A stretch of 50,531 nucleotides of DNA, taken from assembly GCA_964490705.1 (NCBI GenBank), contig CAZBCG010000018.1, positions 1 to 50,531 on the forward strand. Reading direction: 5' to 3'. Each line of letters opens with the position of its first letter. The first letter of the stretch is position 1. The translations under genes were made by a program, and so were the position numbers. Positions 26,270 to 34,574 of this stretch are shown here, piece by piece. The notes beneath the pieces were generated by a model. The model did not search any database. It saw only the letters and a list, made by a program, of their open reading frames with translations, and was not told the origin of the DNA. The stretch is from Fodinibius sp964490705 (GTDB lineage: Bacteria; Bacteroidota; Rhodothermia; Balneolales; Balneolaceae).

Positions 26270-26557
26270 TTAGTTATACAGTGACTCGATGGTTTTTGCG
26301 AGCGTAACATCTTTGTCGGTAACCTTTCCACCGGCATCATGCGTGCTCAGCGAAATCTGTACCGTATTATAAACATTGAAAATTTCTGGGTGATGAACCT
26401 GCTCTTCGGCTTCAAAGGCGATACGATTGATGAATGCCATGGCATCACGAAAATTATCGAAACTAAACTCTTTGGTTAGCTTGTCGTTTTCGTGTGTCCA
26501 GCCGGATAGATCGGCAAGTTCATTTGCGACCTGATCGTTAGAAAGTGGTTCAGCCAT
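26270..26557 (-). CDS. 4a-hydroxytetrahydrobiopterin (pterin-4-alpha-carbinolamine) dehydratase
   Basis: Dehydrates 4a-hydroxytetrahydropterin so that the pterin cofactor of aromatic amino acid hydroxylases can be recycled. The 95-residue sequence has the family signature EEQVHHPEIFNVYNTVQISL with the active-site histidines His55/His56 and a third at His73 (LSTHDAGG), followed by the conserved Asp region VTDKDVTLA. Length is normal. It sits inside the complex I operon, 4 bp after nuoM and 8 bp before nuoN. Such an enzyme has no known part in complex I. It could serve phenylalanine hydroxylase or molybdopterin-related chemistry; neither is encoded in the window. Confidence 0.93.
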   Translation of the reverse strand: MAEPLSNDQVANELADLSGWTHENDKLTKEFSFDNFRDAMAFINRIAFEAEEQVHHPEIFNVYNTVQISLSTHDAGGKVTDKDVTLAKTIESLYN

Positions 26558-26561
26558 TGTA

Positions 26562-28169
26562 CTATTTCGTTTTTATTTTCGATGCTAGTTCATCGCTCAC
26601 ATCATACAATGATGAAGCCCATTGCGGCAGTTCCTGAGTGTTGGCAGATTGTTTAATCGCCACCCGCTTTTCATTGGATTTCTCAAGCAGCTCCTGCACT
26701 TGTGCTTCGGAATACTGCGTAAAGTCAACGGGACGAATGCCAATCCATACCATAAAGATAACCAGCGGGATCAACAACCCAATTTCACGGGCATTAAGAT
26801 CTATCAATTTCTCATTTTCTTCATGCTTCATCGGTCCAAACATCACGCGCTGATACATCCACAGCATATAAACGGCTGCTAAAATAACACCCAGCGCTGC
26901 AAACACGACAAAGGCATTTTGCGGAAGTACTTCAGAATGAAAGGTTCCATTCAAAATCAGAAACTCACCAACAAATCCATTCAATCCCGGTAAACCAATA
27001 GACGCCAGCGTGGCAATCATAAACATCACCGCAAATACGGGTACAACCTTGGCAATGCCGCCATAATCTTTGATATCGCGGGTATGCGTTCGATCGTAAA
27101 TCATCCCTACGATAAGGAAGAGCGCGCCGGTCGAAAGTCCGTGATTAATCATCTGGATCAAGGCGCCTTGGACGGCAATCGTATTAAAAGCAAACAGCCC
27201 CAATACCACAAAGCCAAGGTGGCTGACCGATGAGTAAGCAACCAATTTTTTTACATCCTTTTGTACCATCGCTACGAGTGCACCATAGATTATTCCAATG
27301 ACGGCCAGCGTGGCCATATAGGGGGCAAACTCCACAAAGGCGTTTGGAAATAGTGGCAGACAAATTCGCAACAGTCCATAGGTTCCCATTTTCAGCATGA
27401 TGGCCGCCAGTACCACAGATCCTGCCGTTGGTGCTTCGGTATGCGCATACGGCAACCAGGTATGAAATGGAAACAGTGGCACCTTGATACAAAACGCCAG
27501 TGAAAATGCTAAGAACAGGTACGTCTGCTCTACCAATCCAATTTGGTAAGCTTCGCCGGAGAGAAATCGCCAGTCGGTCGTAAATTGATATCCTTCGATG
27601 GCGGCCCCGGCATCGTATCCCACGTAGATAAGTCCAACCAGCATGATGAGCGATCCCACCAGCGTGTAAACAAAGAATTTTACAGTTGCGTGGATACGAT
27701 TCTTTCCGCCCCAAATACCAATCAAAAAGTACATGGGGATGAGTGAGAGTTCGAAAAAGACGTAAAATACAATCAAGTCGAGAGATGCAAACACACCCAT
27801 GGAAGCCGTCTGCAGAAGCAAAAGCATGGAATAGTATCCCATGAGGTGCTTTTTGACCGAATTCCAAGAGGAAAGAATAACGATGGGCCCCATTAAGGTG
27901 GTCAGCATAAACAGCAGTAAGCTAAGTCCATCCAATCCCACCAGATACTTGATATCCATACCGGCCAAAATAGTATTGCCTTCGGTCAAATATTGGGCTG
28001 TAGCTGAGTTTACAATATCAAAATTGAACAGCAGGGGAAGTGACAACAGGAATGTAGCTGTCGTAGCAATTAAACTTATCCACTTGGTGGCCTTGTCGCT
28101 ACGCGTTGCCAATATTGCGGCAATCCCGACAAGGGGTAAATAAATGCAAATGTTTAACAATAGCTCCAT
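26562..28169 (-). CDS. nuoM: NADH-quinone oxidoreductase subunit M
   Basis: Antiporter-like membrane subunit of complex I. The 535 residues contain about 14 helices with the key Glu in FYVFFELSLIPMYFLIGIWG, the conserved Lys region FCIKVPLFPFHTWLPYAHTE and the second pathway at VQKDVKKLVAYSSVSHLGFV. It lies 13 bp downstream of nuoL and 4 bp upstream of the pterin dehydratase gene. The C-terminus is slightly extended beyond the last helix by about 40 mostly polar residues. Confidence 0.97.
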   Translation of the reverse strand: MELLLNICIYLPLVGIAAILATRSDKATKWISLIATTATFLLSLPLLFNFDIVNSATAQYLTEGNTILAGMDIKYLVGLDGLSLLLFMLTTLMGPIVILSSWNSVKKHLMGYYSMLLLLQTASMGVFASLDLIVFYVFFELSLIPMYFLIGIWGGKNRIHATVKFFVYTLVGSLIMLVGLIYVGYDAGAAIEGYQFTTDWRFLSGEAYQIGLVEQTYLFLAFSLAFCIKVPLFPFHTWLPYAHTEAPTAGSVVLAAIMLKMGTYGLLRICLPLFPNAFVEFAPYMATLAVIGIIYGALVAMVQKDVKKLVAYSSVSHLGFVVLGLFAFNTIAVQGALIQMINHGLSTGALFLIVGMIYDRTHTRDIKDYGGIAKVVPVFAVMFMIATLASIGLPGLNGFVGEFLILNGTFHSEVLPQNAFVVFAALGVILAAVYMLWMYQRVMFGPMKHEENEKLIDLNAREIGLLIPLVIFMVWIGIRPVDFTQYSEAQVQELLEKSNEKRVAIKQSANTQELPQWASSLYDVSDELASKIKTK

Positions 28170-28182
28170 GAGTAATTCTTTT

Positions 28183-30204
28183 TTACAGGATCAACATGCC
28201 TAGGATGAGGATGACGCCGAGAACGAGTGCCAATGCGTAACTGCTGGCAACACCCGTTTGAATGTACCGGAATACACTTCCAAACAATCGTACAACGCCT
28301 CCTACGGTATTGACAATACCGTCAATAATTTTCATATCGAATCTTGCCAGTCCCTTGTCTGACATCCGAACAATGGGATCTACAACAACTCCCTCGTACA
28401 ATTCATCGAGATTATATTTCTCGTTCCACGTTTCGTACAATACACCAAATCGTTCTGAAAGGCTGGCATCCGATTCTTCGGTGGCTCCCGCCCCGTACAT
28501 TCGATATGCTACATAGACCCCGCCAACCGCAAGCAAAATCGAAGCAAACATCAAGATCCATTCTATGGAATGGGATAGCGTGAGCCCGTAATCGGCCGTT
28601 ACACTGTAGAGCCAGTTATGCAAAAGGTTAATATGCTCTTCTTCGTGCGTAAATGTTGCCAGCAAGAAATTGGGTACGCCCAGAAATCCACCGACTACCG
28701 ACAACCCGCCGAGTGTCCAAAGCGGAATGGTCATCGTACTGGGACTTTCATGCAAATACTTTTCAGCGCCTGTTGCTTCGCTAATTTTTTCAGGAAGCTT
28801 GAAATCACCGTTAAAGGTTCCAAACGTCAGACGGAACATATAAAAGGCCGTCAGAAATGCGGTAACCATCCCCACTCCCCAGAGCACGAAATACAGCGAT
28901 CCGGCAAACTCTCCGAATCCTGCATTAAAGGTAAAAGCTAAAATTTCGTCTTTGGAGAAAAATCCGGCCAATGGCGGAATACCTGCAATGGCAATCGTTG
29001 CCAGCAAGAAGGTTTTGTAGGTTGAGGGCATATATTCTTTGAGACCGCCCATGAATCGCATATCCTGCGGATCGAAATGTACGTCTTTGCCCTCGTCATG
29101 CAGTCCGTGTTCTACGTGCTCCATCGCATGGATAACTGAACCGGATCCAAGGAAGAGACAAGCCTTAAAAAATGCGTGGGTAACAACGTGAAACATCGCG
29201 GCAGTGAAGGCTCCCGATCCCAATGCCAAAAACATGTAGCCAAGCTGTGAAACCGTTGAGTACGCCAGCACGCGCTTGATATCATTTTGGGTGAGAGCAA
29301 TAGTTGCCGCAACAAAAGCAGTCAGCGCCCCGATAACAGCAATAATCATCATCACTTTCGGGGCCATCACAAACATTTCGGACATCCGGGAGATCAAGTA
29401 AATTCCAGAGGTAACCATCGTGGCTGCGTGGATAAGTGCCGAAACTGACGTTGGGCCGGCCATCGCATCGGGCAGCCACACAAACAATGGAATCTGGGCA
29501 CTTTTACCAGTAGCACCGATAAACATCAGCAGACCAATCCAAAATTTACCGTCGGCGGGAATGGCGTCGAGGTTGCCGAGTATTACATCAAAATCGAGGC
29601 TGCCTACGTACTGGAAAGTCAAAAACATGGCAATAAGAAAGGCGAAATCACCAACCCTGTTGTACCAAAATGCTTTGCTACCGGCGGCGGCGTTGGCCAT
29701 ATCCTCATACCAAAACCCGATAAGCAGGTAAGAACAAAGTCCTACGCCCTCCCATCCCAGGAACAACAGCAACAGGTTATCGGCCATCACCAGGTTCAGC
29801 ATCGCAAAAATAAACAGATTCAAGTAGGCGAAGAACTTCCAGTAGCCTTCATCGGCCCACATGTAGCCGATGGAATACAGGTGAATCAAAAACCCAACGC
29901 CGGTTACGACCAGCATCATCACAATCGAAAGCTGGTCGAGCTGATAGGCGATATCAACGCTGAAGGATCCAGCTTCCATCCAGGTAAAAAGCTCTGCAAA
30001 AATGGGTTGCGATCCCTGCCCCATAATCAGGAAGAAATAGACGGAGATGGCAAAGGGAATAAAAACGGCTAGATTAGCGATGGTACCGATGAGGCTTTTC
30101 TTCTCGCGAAAAGAATCGGAGTACAGGCCGATGATGCCGTTAATAAGAAATCCCAGCAGCGGGAGGAATATAATCAGACTTGTAAGCGTGGTAGCAGAAT
30201 CCAT
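28183..30204 (-). CDS. nuoL: NADH-quinone oxidoreductase subunit L
   Basis: Distal proton-pumping subunit of complex I with the long lateral helix. The 673 residues have 16 or so membrane helices and family motifs NLLLLFLGWEGVGLCSYLLI, AQIPLFVWLPDAMAGPTSVS, ALIHAATMVTSGIYLI and TQNDIKRVLAYSTVSQLGYM. It is the first gene of the nuoL-nuoM-PCD-nuoN transcript and has its own good promoter in the gap after lipoprotein A. In most genomes nuoL follows nuoK directly; here about 6.8 kb separates them. Confidence 0.97.
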   Translation of the reverse strand: MDSATTLTSLIIFLPLLGFLINGIIGLYSDSFREKKSLIGTIANLAVFIPFAISVYFFLIMGQGSQPIFAELFTWMEAGSFSVDIAYQLDQLSIVMMLVVTGVGFLIHLYSIGYMWADEGYWKFFAYLNLFIFAMLNLVMADNLLLLFLGWEGVGLCSYLLIGFWYEDMANAAAGSKAFWYNRVGDFAFLIAMFLTFQYVGSLDFDVILGNLDAIPADGKFWIGLLMFIGATGKSAQIPLFVWLPDAMAGPTSVSALIHAATMVTSGIYLISRMSEMFVMAPKVMMIIAVIGALTAFVAATIALTQNDIKRVLAYSTVSQLGYMFLALGSGAFTAAMFHVVTHAFFKACLFLGSGSVIHAMEHVEHGLHDEGKDVHFDPQDMRFMGGLKEYMPSTYKTFLLATIAIAGIPPLAGFFSKDEILAFTFNAGFGEFAGSLYFVLWGVGMVTAFLTAFYMFRLTFGTFNGDFKLPEKISEATGAEKYLHESPSTMTIPLWTLGGLSVVGGFLGVPNFLLATFTHEEEHINLLHNWLYSVTADYGLTLSHSIEWILMFASILLAVGGVYVAYRMYGAGATEESDASLSERFGVLYETWNEKYNLDELYEGVVVDPIVRMSDKGLARFDMKIIDGIVNTVGGVVRLFGSVFRYIQTGVASSYALALVLGVILILGMLIL

Positions 30205-30297
30205 TAATTAAGATCTTTCAGATTTGTATCCTCGTACAATTTTCGGCCCAAATGTAGCCAATACCATAAATTTTCCCAAGGGTAAAATCACAAGTGG

Positions 30298-30327
30298 CAA
30301 AGATACAAAAAAGTGAGTGAAGGTAAA
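30298..30327 (-). promoter_or_regulatory. Putative promoter of nuoL-M-N
   Basis: The minus strand has TATCTTTG (30305-30298), an exact TAnnTTTG match, with a weak -33-like TTTACC at 30327-30322. The predicted start would lie about 85 nt before the nuoL ATG and downstream of the lipoprotein A terminator, so it can explain transcription of nuoL despite the upstream terminators. Confidence 0.5.
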
Positions 30328-30361
30328 GGGTAGAATTGCTGTTTATAGCCATTATAGAAAT

Positions 30362-30392
30362 AGAAAAGGCTCCCGGAATTGGGAGCCTTTTG
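30362..30392 (-). terminator. Terminator of lipoprotein A
   Basis: Stem GGCTCCC (30368-30374) with GGGAGCC (30381-30387), a 6-nt loop, and A/T-runs on both sides extending the stem. It is one of three near-identical hairpins, one after each lipoprotein paralogue. Confidence 0.88.
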
Positions 30393-30403
30393 AAAATGAC
30401 TTT

Positions 30404-32080
30404 TTAGCGTCTCTTAAAAATTGAGAATCCCTTTTGTGTATGTTTTCCATACTCGAATTTTCGCTTCAGACTTTTCTGTTGTCCCGTCTGCAAAAGCTTA
30501 TTCTTCTGAATTCTGTTGTTTGGATACAAGCCCTGATCGAGCATATAAAATTCCTCTGCATATTCTGCATAGGTATCGAGTGAGGGAATGTCTAAAATTT
30601 CTACCCGACTCAGGGTAAACCCATCGCGGTTATAATTGGAGGTGAGATCCTGTCCCAGGCTATCCGCTATGTTGGGATATACAAACTGTTCCGCAGTATC
30701 CGGCAATATGGCATACCATCGATGATTTTGAGAATTACGAACGTGGAAAATGACATCGGCATCCGAGCTGCCGCCTGCCGAAATCTGCATGTCATCCATC
30801 GAGGTATTGTCATAGCTGATACTGTAATTCAGTGAGGTAAAACTATCGAGCAGATCCCCTTGTTCGGAGTGATGGTAAGTAATATTCTCATCACTGCCAT
30901 CTGCCCCAAAAAAGACCGTAAAATACTGATGATCAGTGTTAGGGACATACATATTCATACTCCCTCCGCTGGGTGCGTTATCAAACCTGATCTCGGTAAA
31001 ATAGCCCGAATCTGTAGAATTCGGGTCGATCGACATCATGTACCGATATCCTCCGTGTTGCACATCCGAAGGCCAGTTGACAATATGAGTTTCCATTGGA
31101 TTAAACTCCGTCGATACATCCAGGTTCAACGTTTCACCATTCTCTAAGTTTTCATCCCAATAATAAAGTGGAGGATTGTCGCTGCTGTACGTTCCAATAT
31201 CGGGAATAGTCGTTAAAATCAAATTGTCAGTATCTTGCTGGAACTGGTAGGTACCACTAAACTGTCCCGATGATGTTTCATTTTGGAAGAGGTAACTCGT
31301 GAAAGGACTGAACAGGTGAAAACGGTGATGATTGTCAGGATAATTTTCAAGATTAACATCTATATCTGTAGTTTCCTGTGTTCCACTTTGTCCGGAACCA
31401 AAACTAAATGATGTTATATCCGTCCAGGATTCAAAACCTCCATCGGTAATAATCAAAAAGCTGTTATTTCCGGCCTCATCGGGTGCATTGGTCACGGTAG
31501 TCATATTAAAAGACTCGGGAGCCGGTCCGTCGGGCAGCTCGCTGGGCGGCAGAATTTGCAGCGTACCGTCTTGTTGCTGCAACAGATCAATTTTCTTGAG
31601 AACAGTGCCATCCGACGCTGCTACAAACAGTAGTTCATCCGTTCCTCCTTCTTCTTTTATCGTACTGATTCTGCCATTCGTTTCTATTTCCACGAGATAA
31701 TTTTCCAGCGTCACTGACACCGAAGCTTCGACCGTCGTATCCTGATCAGTGGCATCCAGCTCGGCACTGAGATCATAATCGCCGTTATCATAGTTGTAGG
31801 TAGCAATGGTCTGTTCATACGGCAGGCTGGGATCGCTGATGGTTTCGACCTGCTCGTCGCCGACAAAAATGCGGGCTTCATCAAAACCGTTTTCTGACTC
31901 ACCATCAACAGCCACGGTAATTTCTCCTTCTAACGTAACTCCGTCACTCGGATTATTTATTGAAATGGTCGGTTCAACAGGGTCTCCGTTCTCCTCTCCG
32001 GGATCGGTAGTGATATCTTCACAGGCGGTAAATATTAATGCTCCTGACAGCAGTAGTAGTAGCAATTTTGATCGTATCAT
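30404..32080 (-). CDS. Lipoprotein A of a three-member paralogous family (Ig-like stalk plus unknown body)
   Basis: A 558-residue secreted lipoprotein of unknown function. Signal peptide and lipobox ALIFTAC (Cys20), an acidic tether, then one bacterial Ig-like domain (about 36-128: NPSDGVTLEGEITVAVDGES, IFVGDEQVETISDPSLPYEQ). The body (130-558) is beta-rich with motifs shared with B and C: DGTLQILPPSELP (171-183), NYPDNH, MYVPNTDHQY and ILPDTAEQFVYPNIADSL (458-475). Its Ig region is similar but clearly diverged from the B/C version, so it lies outside the identical tract. The very C-terminus is basic (KSLKRKFEYGKHTQKGFSIF), unlike B and C. It is probably anchored in the outer membrane. Confidence 0.75.
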   Translation of the reverse strand: MIRSKLLLLLLSGALIFTACEDITTDPGEENGDPVEPTISINNPSDGVTLEGEITVAVDGESENGFDEARIFVGDEQVETISDPSLPYEQTIATYNYDNGDYDLSAELDATDQDTTVEASVSVTLENYLVEIETNGRISTIKEEGGTDELLFVAASDGTVLKKIDLLQQQDGTLQILPPSELPDGPAPESFNMTTVTNAPDEAGNNSFLIITDGGFESWTDITSFSFGSGQSGTQETTDIDVNLENYPDNHHRFHLFSPFTSYLFQNETSSGQFSGTYQFQQDTDNLILTTIPDIGTYSSDNPPLYYWDENLENGETLNLDVSTEFNPMETHIVNWPSDVQHGGYRYMMSIDPNSTDSGYFTEIRFDNAPSGGSMNMYVPNTDHQYFTVFFGADGSDENITYHHSEQGDLLDSFTSLNYSISYDNTSMDDMQISAGGSSDADVIFHVRNSQNHRWYAILPDTAEQFVYPNIADSLGQDLTSNYNRDGFTLSRVEILDIPSLDTYAEYAEEFYMLDQGLYPNNRIQKNKLLQTGQQKSLKRKFEYGKHTQKGFSIFKRR

Positions 32081-32154
32081 ATCTCCTCCTCTTTAGATGA
32101 TTTTTTGATCACTAAAACAGTGGGGTGATTTTTAACTGGATAACAACCGCAGGG

Positions 32155-32183
32155 CTAAATTAGCTATATTATTTTTAAGCCAA
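32155..32183 (-). promoter_or_regulatory. Putative promoter of lipoprotein A
   Basis: Minus strand TTG (32183-32181), 18 nt, TAATTTAG (32162-32155): one mismatch to TAnnTTTG. The 300-bp gap holding it has nothing else apart from the downstream motif ATCATCTAAAGA, shared with the region upstream of gene B. Confidence 0.38.
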
Positions 32184-32328
32184 CTTGTATATAAACAAGT
32201 CTTCAGCATTTTGATGTAAACTTTTAATGTTGAGGAATAAAAATCAACCTGACAGAAGGGTACCTCATTTTTGATAGTTCTGTGATCCTGAAACACGAAG
32301 AAGTCCAAAATGCTTACAATCCTAAAAA

Positions 32329-32360
32329 TAAAAGGCCCCCGAAACTGGGAGCCTTTTTTA
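32329..32360 (-). terminator. Terminator of lipoprotein B
   Basis: On the minus strand GGCTCCC-AGTTTC-GGGGGCC (one T-G pair) is followed by TTTTATTTTTAGG. It belongs to the same terminator family as those after A and C. Confidence 0.86.
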
Positions 32361-32380
32361 GCCTTATTAAAACATATTCG

Positions 32381-34141
32381 CTACTGGTTTTGATACGGAA
32401 ATATTTGCTCCGCATTTCTGGATCGATTACGCAAATAAACAGGTGAACTTGTGTTGCCCTCTTCGATAGTTTTTCTCTGACGGTCAAGAGGTACTCGTTG
32501 ACTGGTATTCAGATACTTGATCTTACTACTCCAGCCTCCGGTATATCCTAAGTCCGATGTACCATATATGGAGGACAGATATTCTCCATATCCTTCATAA
32601 GCCTGGTTGTCAATTGCATTTGAATAGTTGAATGTAAATGATGAACGATCGTAGTTTGTAATCGACCCGTCCAGGCTATCTGCTATATGAGGGAAAGTGA
32701 ATGATTGCATAGTATCCGGCATCGATACCGACCATGTTTGTGTATAGTTATCTGTCGAAGCATCGGTGGTAAAGTAGAGATAATCAGCGCTTCCAGAGAC
32801 ATCCAACTCTAAATTATCCATAGACTGGTTGTTGACCTGAACATCAGCGTCAACTGTTGCAAACTCATCAGGGAATCCATCAATAACCACAGTCTGGAAT
32901 CGATGCAATATGTCAGAATTGGATTGGTCTCGTCCTTCCATATATGTAATAAAGGATCGGTCTGATATCTGTTTTGGTGCCCAAATTCCAAAGCCGGCTT
33001 CACTACCGTTAGCATCTCCACCAACCTGTGAAGGATTCCCAAACAAGATTGGCATATCACCATCTTCAAACGAATCTGAGGCAATAGTCATCCAGATGGA
33101 ATAATAACTTACGTTGATATTTGATGTATTTGAAACAGCATGACTCTGCATCTGGTTAAAATCTTCCGATACATTATAAGACACAGGCCCTTCAAGGTCG
33201 GTTGGGTTTTCTTCCCACTTATAAACCGGTATGGGATCATCAACAACATTCCAATTGGGGAGATGCGTTACGAATAAGTCATTAGACTGCTCAGAAATAC
33301 TGATTGTATAGTTCAGGTCTCCCTGATGGGCTTCAGAATCATATCGGTACCCCGGATAACTTTCCATAAAGAAATAGGTTAGAAGTGGTTCTTGGTCAAA
33401 GTTGCTCATTTCGACCGTTAGATCCGTATAAGTGGGTTCCTCGGAATCTGACGGAACCGAACCGGTCATATTCAACGTCGACCATGATTGCAACCCTACA
33501 TCAGTATTAAGATAAAAGACATCATTATCCTGACTGTTTGTTCTCTTTTGACCGACTGTTACTGTAAATTGTTCGGGAGCGTCACCTTCGATTTGACTGG
33601 GCGGTAGCAATTGAATGGTTCCATCGGAATACAACGTAAGCTCAATTTCTCTTAGCACATTCCCAGCCGGATCGGCAATAAACATATAAGCTGCCTCATT
33701 ATACTCATTCAGCATCTCTATGTAGCCGTCGGTCTCCAACGTAACCATATAGTTTTCAAACGTTGTAGATACCGACGCTTCCACAGAAGTATCCTGTTCG
33801 GCCACATCCAGCTCGGCCCGCAGGTCATAGTCGCCGTTATCCCAATCATACGTGGTGATCGTGTGCTCATACGGCAAGCTGGGATCAGATACCGTTTCCA
33901 CTTCTTCGTCGCCCACAAAGATCCGCAGTTCAGTAAATCCATTCTCGGCTTCTCCGCCGACCGCAAATGTAGCCTCACCTTCCAGGGTAGCACCGTCACC
34001 CGGATTATCGACTGTGGCAGTAGGCTCGATGGGATCGTCTCCGTTATCGGAATCCTCATCCCCGTTGGTTAAATCGCTGCAAGAAGTGAATAATAACACT
34101 CCCGGCAGTACAAATAAGAGTAGTAGCTTCGTTCGTATCAT
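32381..34141 (-). CDS. Lipoprotein B of the paralogous family
   Basis: A 586-residue lipoprotein with lipobox LLFTSC (Cys21), an acidic Asp/Glu/Asn tether (22-38) and an Ig-like domain to residue 131. Codons 3-127 lie in a 371-bp tract identical to lipoprotein C. After that the body is the most divergent of the three but still homologous: DGTIQLLPPSQIEGDAPEQF, NWNVVDDPIPVYKW and PDTMQSFTFPHIADSL (474-489). The C-terminal 60 residues (from GTSDLGYTGGW) have no match in A or C. Function unknown; surface exposure with a variable outer domain is inferred from architecture. It carries its own promoter, leader and terminator, so it is an independent unit. Confidence 0.75.
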   Translation of the reverse strand: MIRTKLLLLFVLPGVLLFTSCSDLTNGDEDSDNGDDPIEPTATVDNPGDGATLEGEATFAVGGEAENGFTELRIFVGDEEVETVSDPSLPYEHTITTYDWDNGDYDLRAELDVAEQDTSVEASVSTTFENYMVTLETDGYIEMLNEYNEAAYMFIADPAGNVLREIELTLYSDGTIQLLPPSQIEGDAPEQFTVTVGQKRTNSQDNDVFYLNTDVGLQSWSTLNMTGSVPSDSEEPTYTDLTVEMSNFDQEPLLTYFFMESYPGYRYDSEAHQGDLNYTISISEQSNDLFVTHLPNWNVVDDPIPVYKWEENPTDLEGPVSYNVSEDFNQMQSHAVSNTSNINVSYYSIWMTIASDSFEDGDMPILFGNPSQVGGDANGSEAGFGIWAPKQISDRSFITYMEGRDQSNSDILHRFQTVVIDGFPDEFATVDADVQVNNQSMDNLELDVSGSADYLYFTTDASTDNYTQTWSVSMPDTMQSFTFPHIADSLDGSITNYDRSSFTFNYSNAIDNQAYEGYGEYLSSIYGTSDLGYTGGWSSKIKYLNTSQRVPLDRQRKTIEEGNTSSPVYLRNRSRNAEQIFPYQNQ

Positions 34142-34280
34142 AATATGATATTAATTTGATGAAAGTTTATTGCGAATAGATTGGATCGCAGGATCGTAAT
34201 ACGCCCCGCCAACAATGAGAATAACTCACGAATGAACTTGTCTTTAGATGATATTTTTTTAATCCAATCTCTTGATTCGG

Positions 34281-34312
34281 TACAATATTTAATTCGCAAC
34301 ACACTATTTCAA
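34281..34312 (-). promoter_or_regulatory. Putative promoter of lipoprotein B
   Basis: TTG (34312-34310), 22-nt spacer, TATTGTA (34287-34281) on the minus strand. Conserved in position and spacing with the TTG-N22-TATTTTG before lipoprotein C, which raises confidence above the motif alone. Confidence 0.5.
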
Positions 34313-34519
34313 ACCACCAAAAAGTGTGTTATTACGTTAGAGATACCAATATGAATTAGTATATGGGAAAAGTATTCAGCTAAAGTTCACTAGTAATACA
34401 TCATAGCTTTTTCCTGAATCAATATCTGTATTATCCAATTCTCTATCGGATTTATAGTCTCTATAGTTTTTTTCAAAAATAATTGACAAGTAAGTCTATT
34501 ACTTATACTTAGTGAAATA

Positions 34520-34549
34520 GAAAAAGCTCCCGAAATTGGGAGCCTTTTC
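34520..34549 (-). terminator. Terminator of lipoprotein C
   Basis: GCTCCC (34526-34531) pairs with GGGAGC (34538-34543), flanked by A5 and T4 runs. It is nearly identical to the hairpin after lipoprotein A. Confidence 0.88.
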
Positions 34550-34574
34550 TATCAATCTTTATCTCAGTTGAACA

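Larger units (their letters stand above)
34142..34574 (-). other. Leader and promoter region of lipoprotein B
   Basis: No gene is seen in these 433 bp. On the minus strand, from upstream to downstream, they contain the terminator of C, the inverted repeat AACACACT/AGTGTGTT (34298-34305, 34323-34330), a promoter (TTG 34312-34310, 22 nt, TATTGTA 34287-34281), then a leader bounded by an inverted pair AGATTGGAT (34178-34186) / ATCCAATCT (34262-34270). The same promoter and leader design lies before gene C. Confidence 0.6.
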
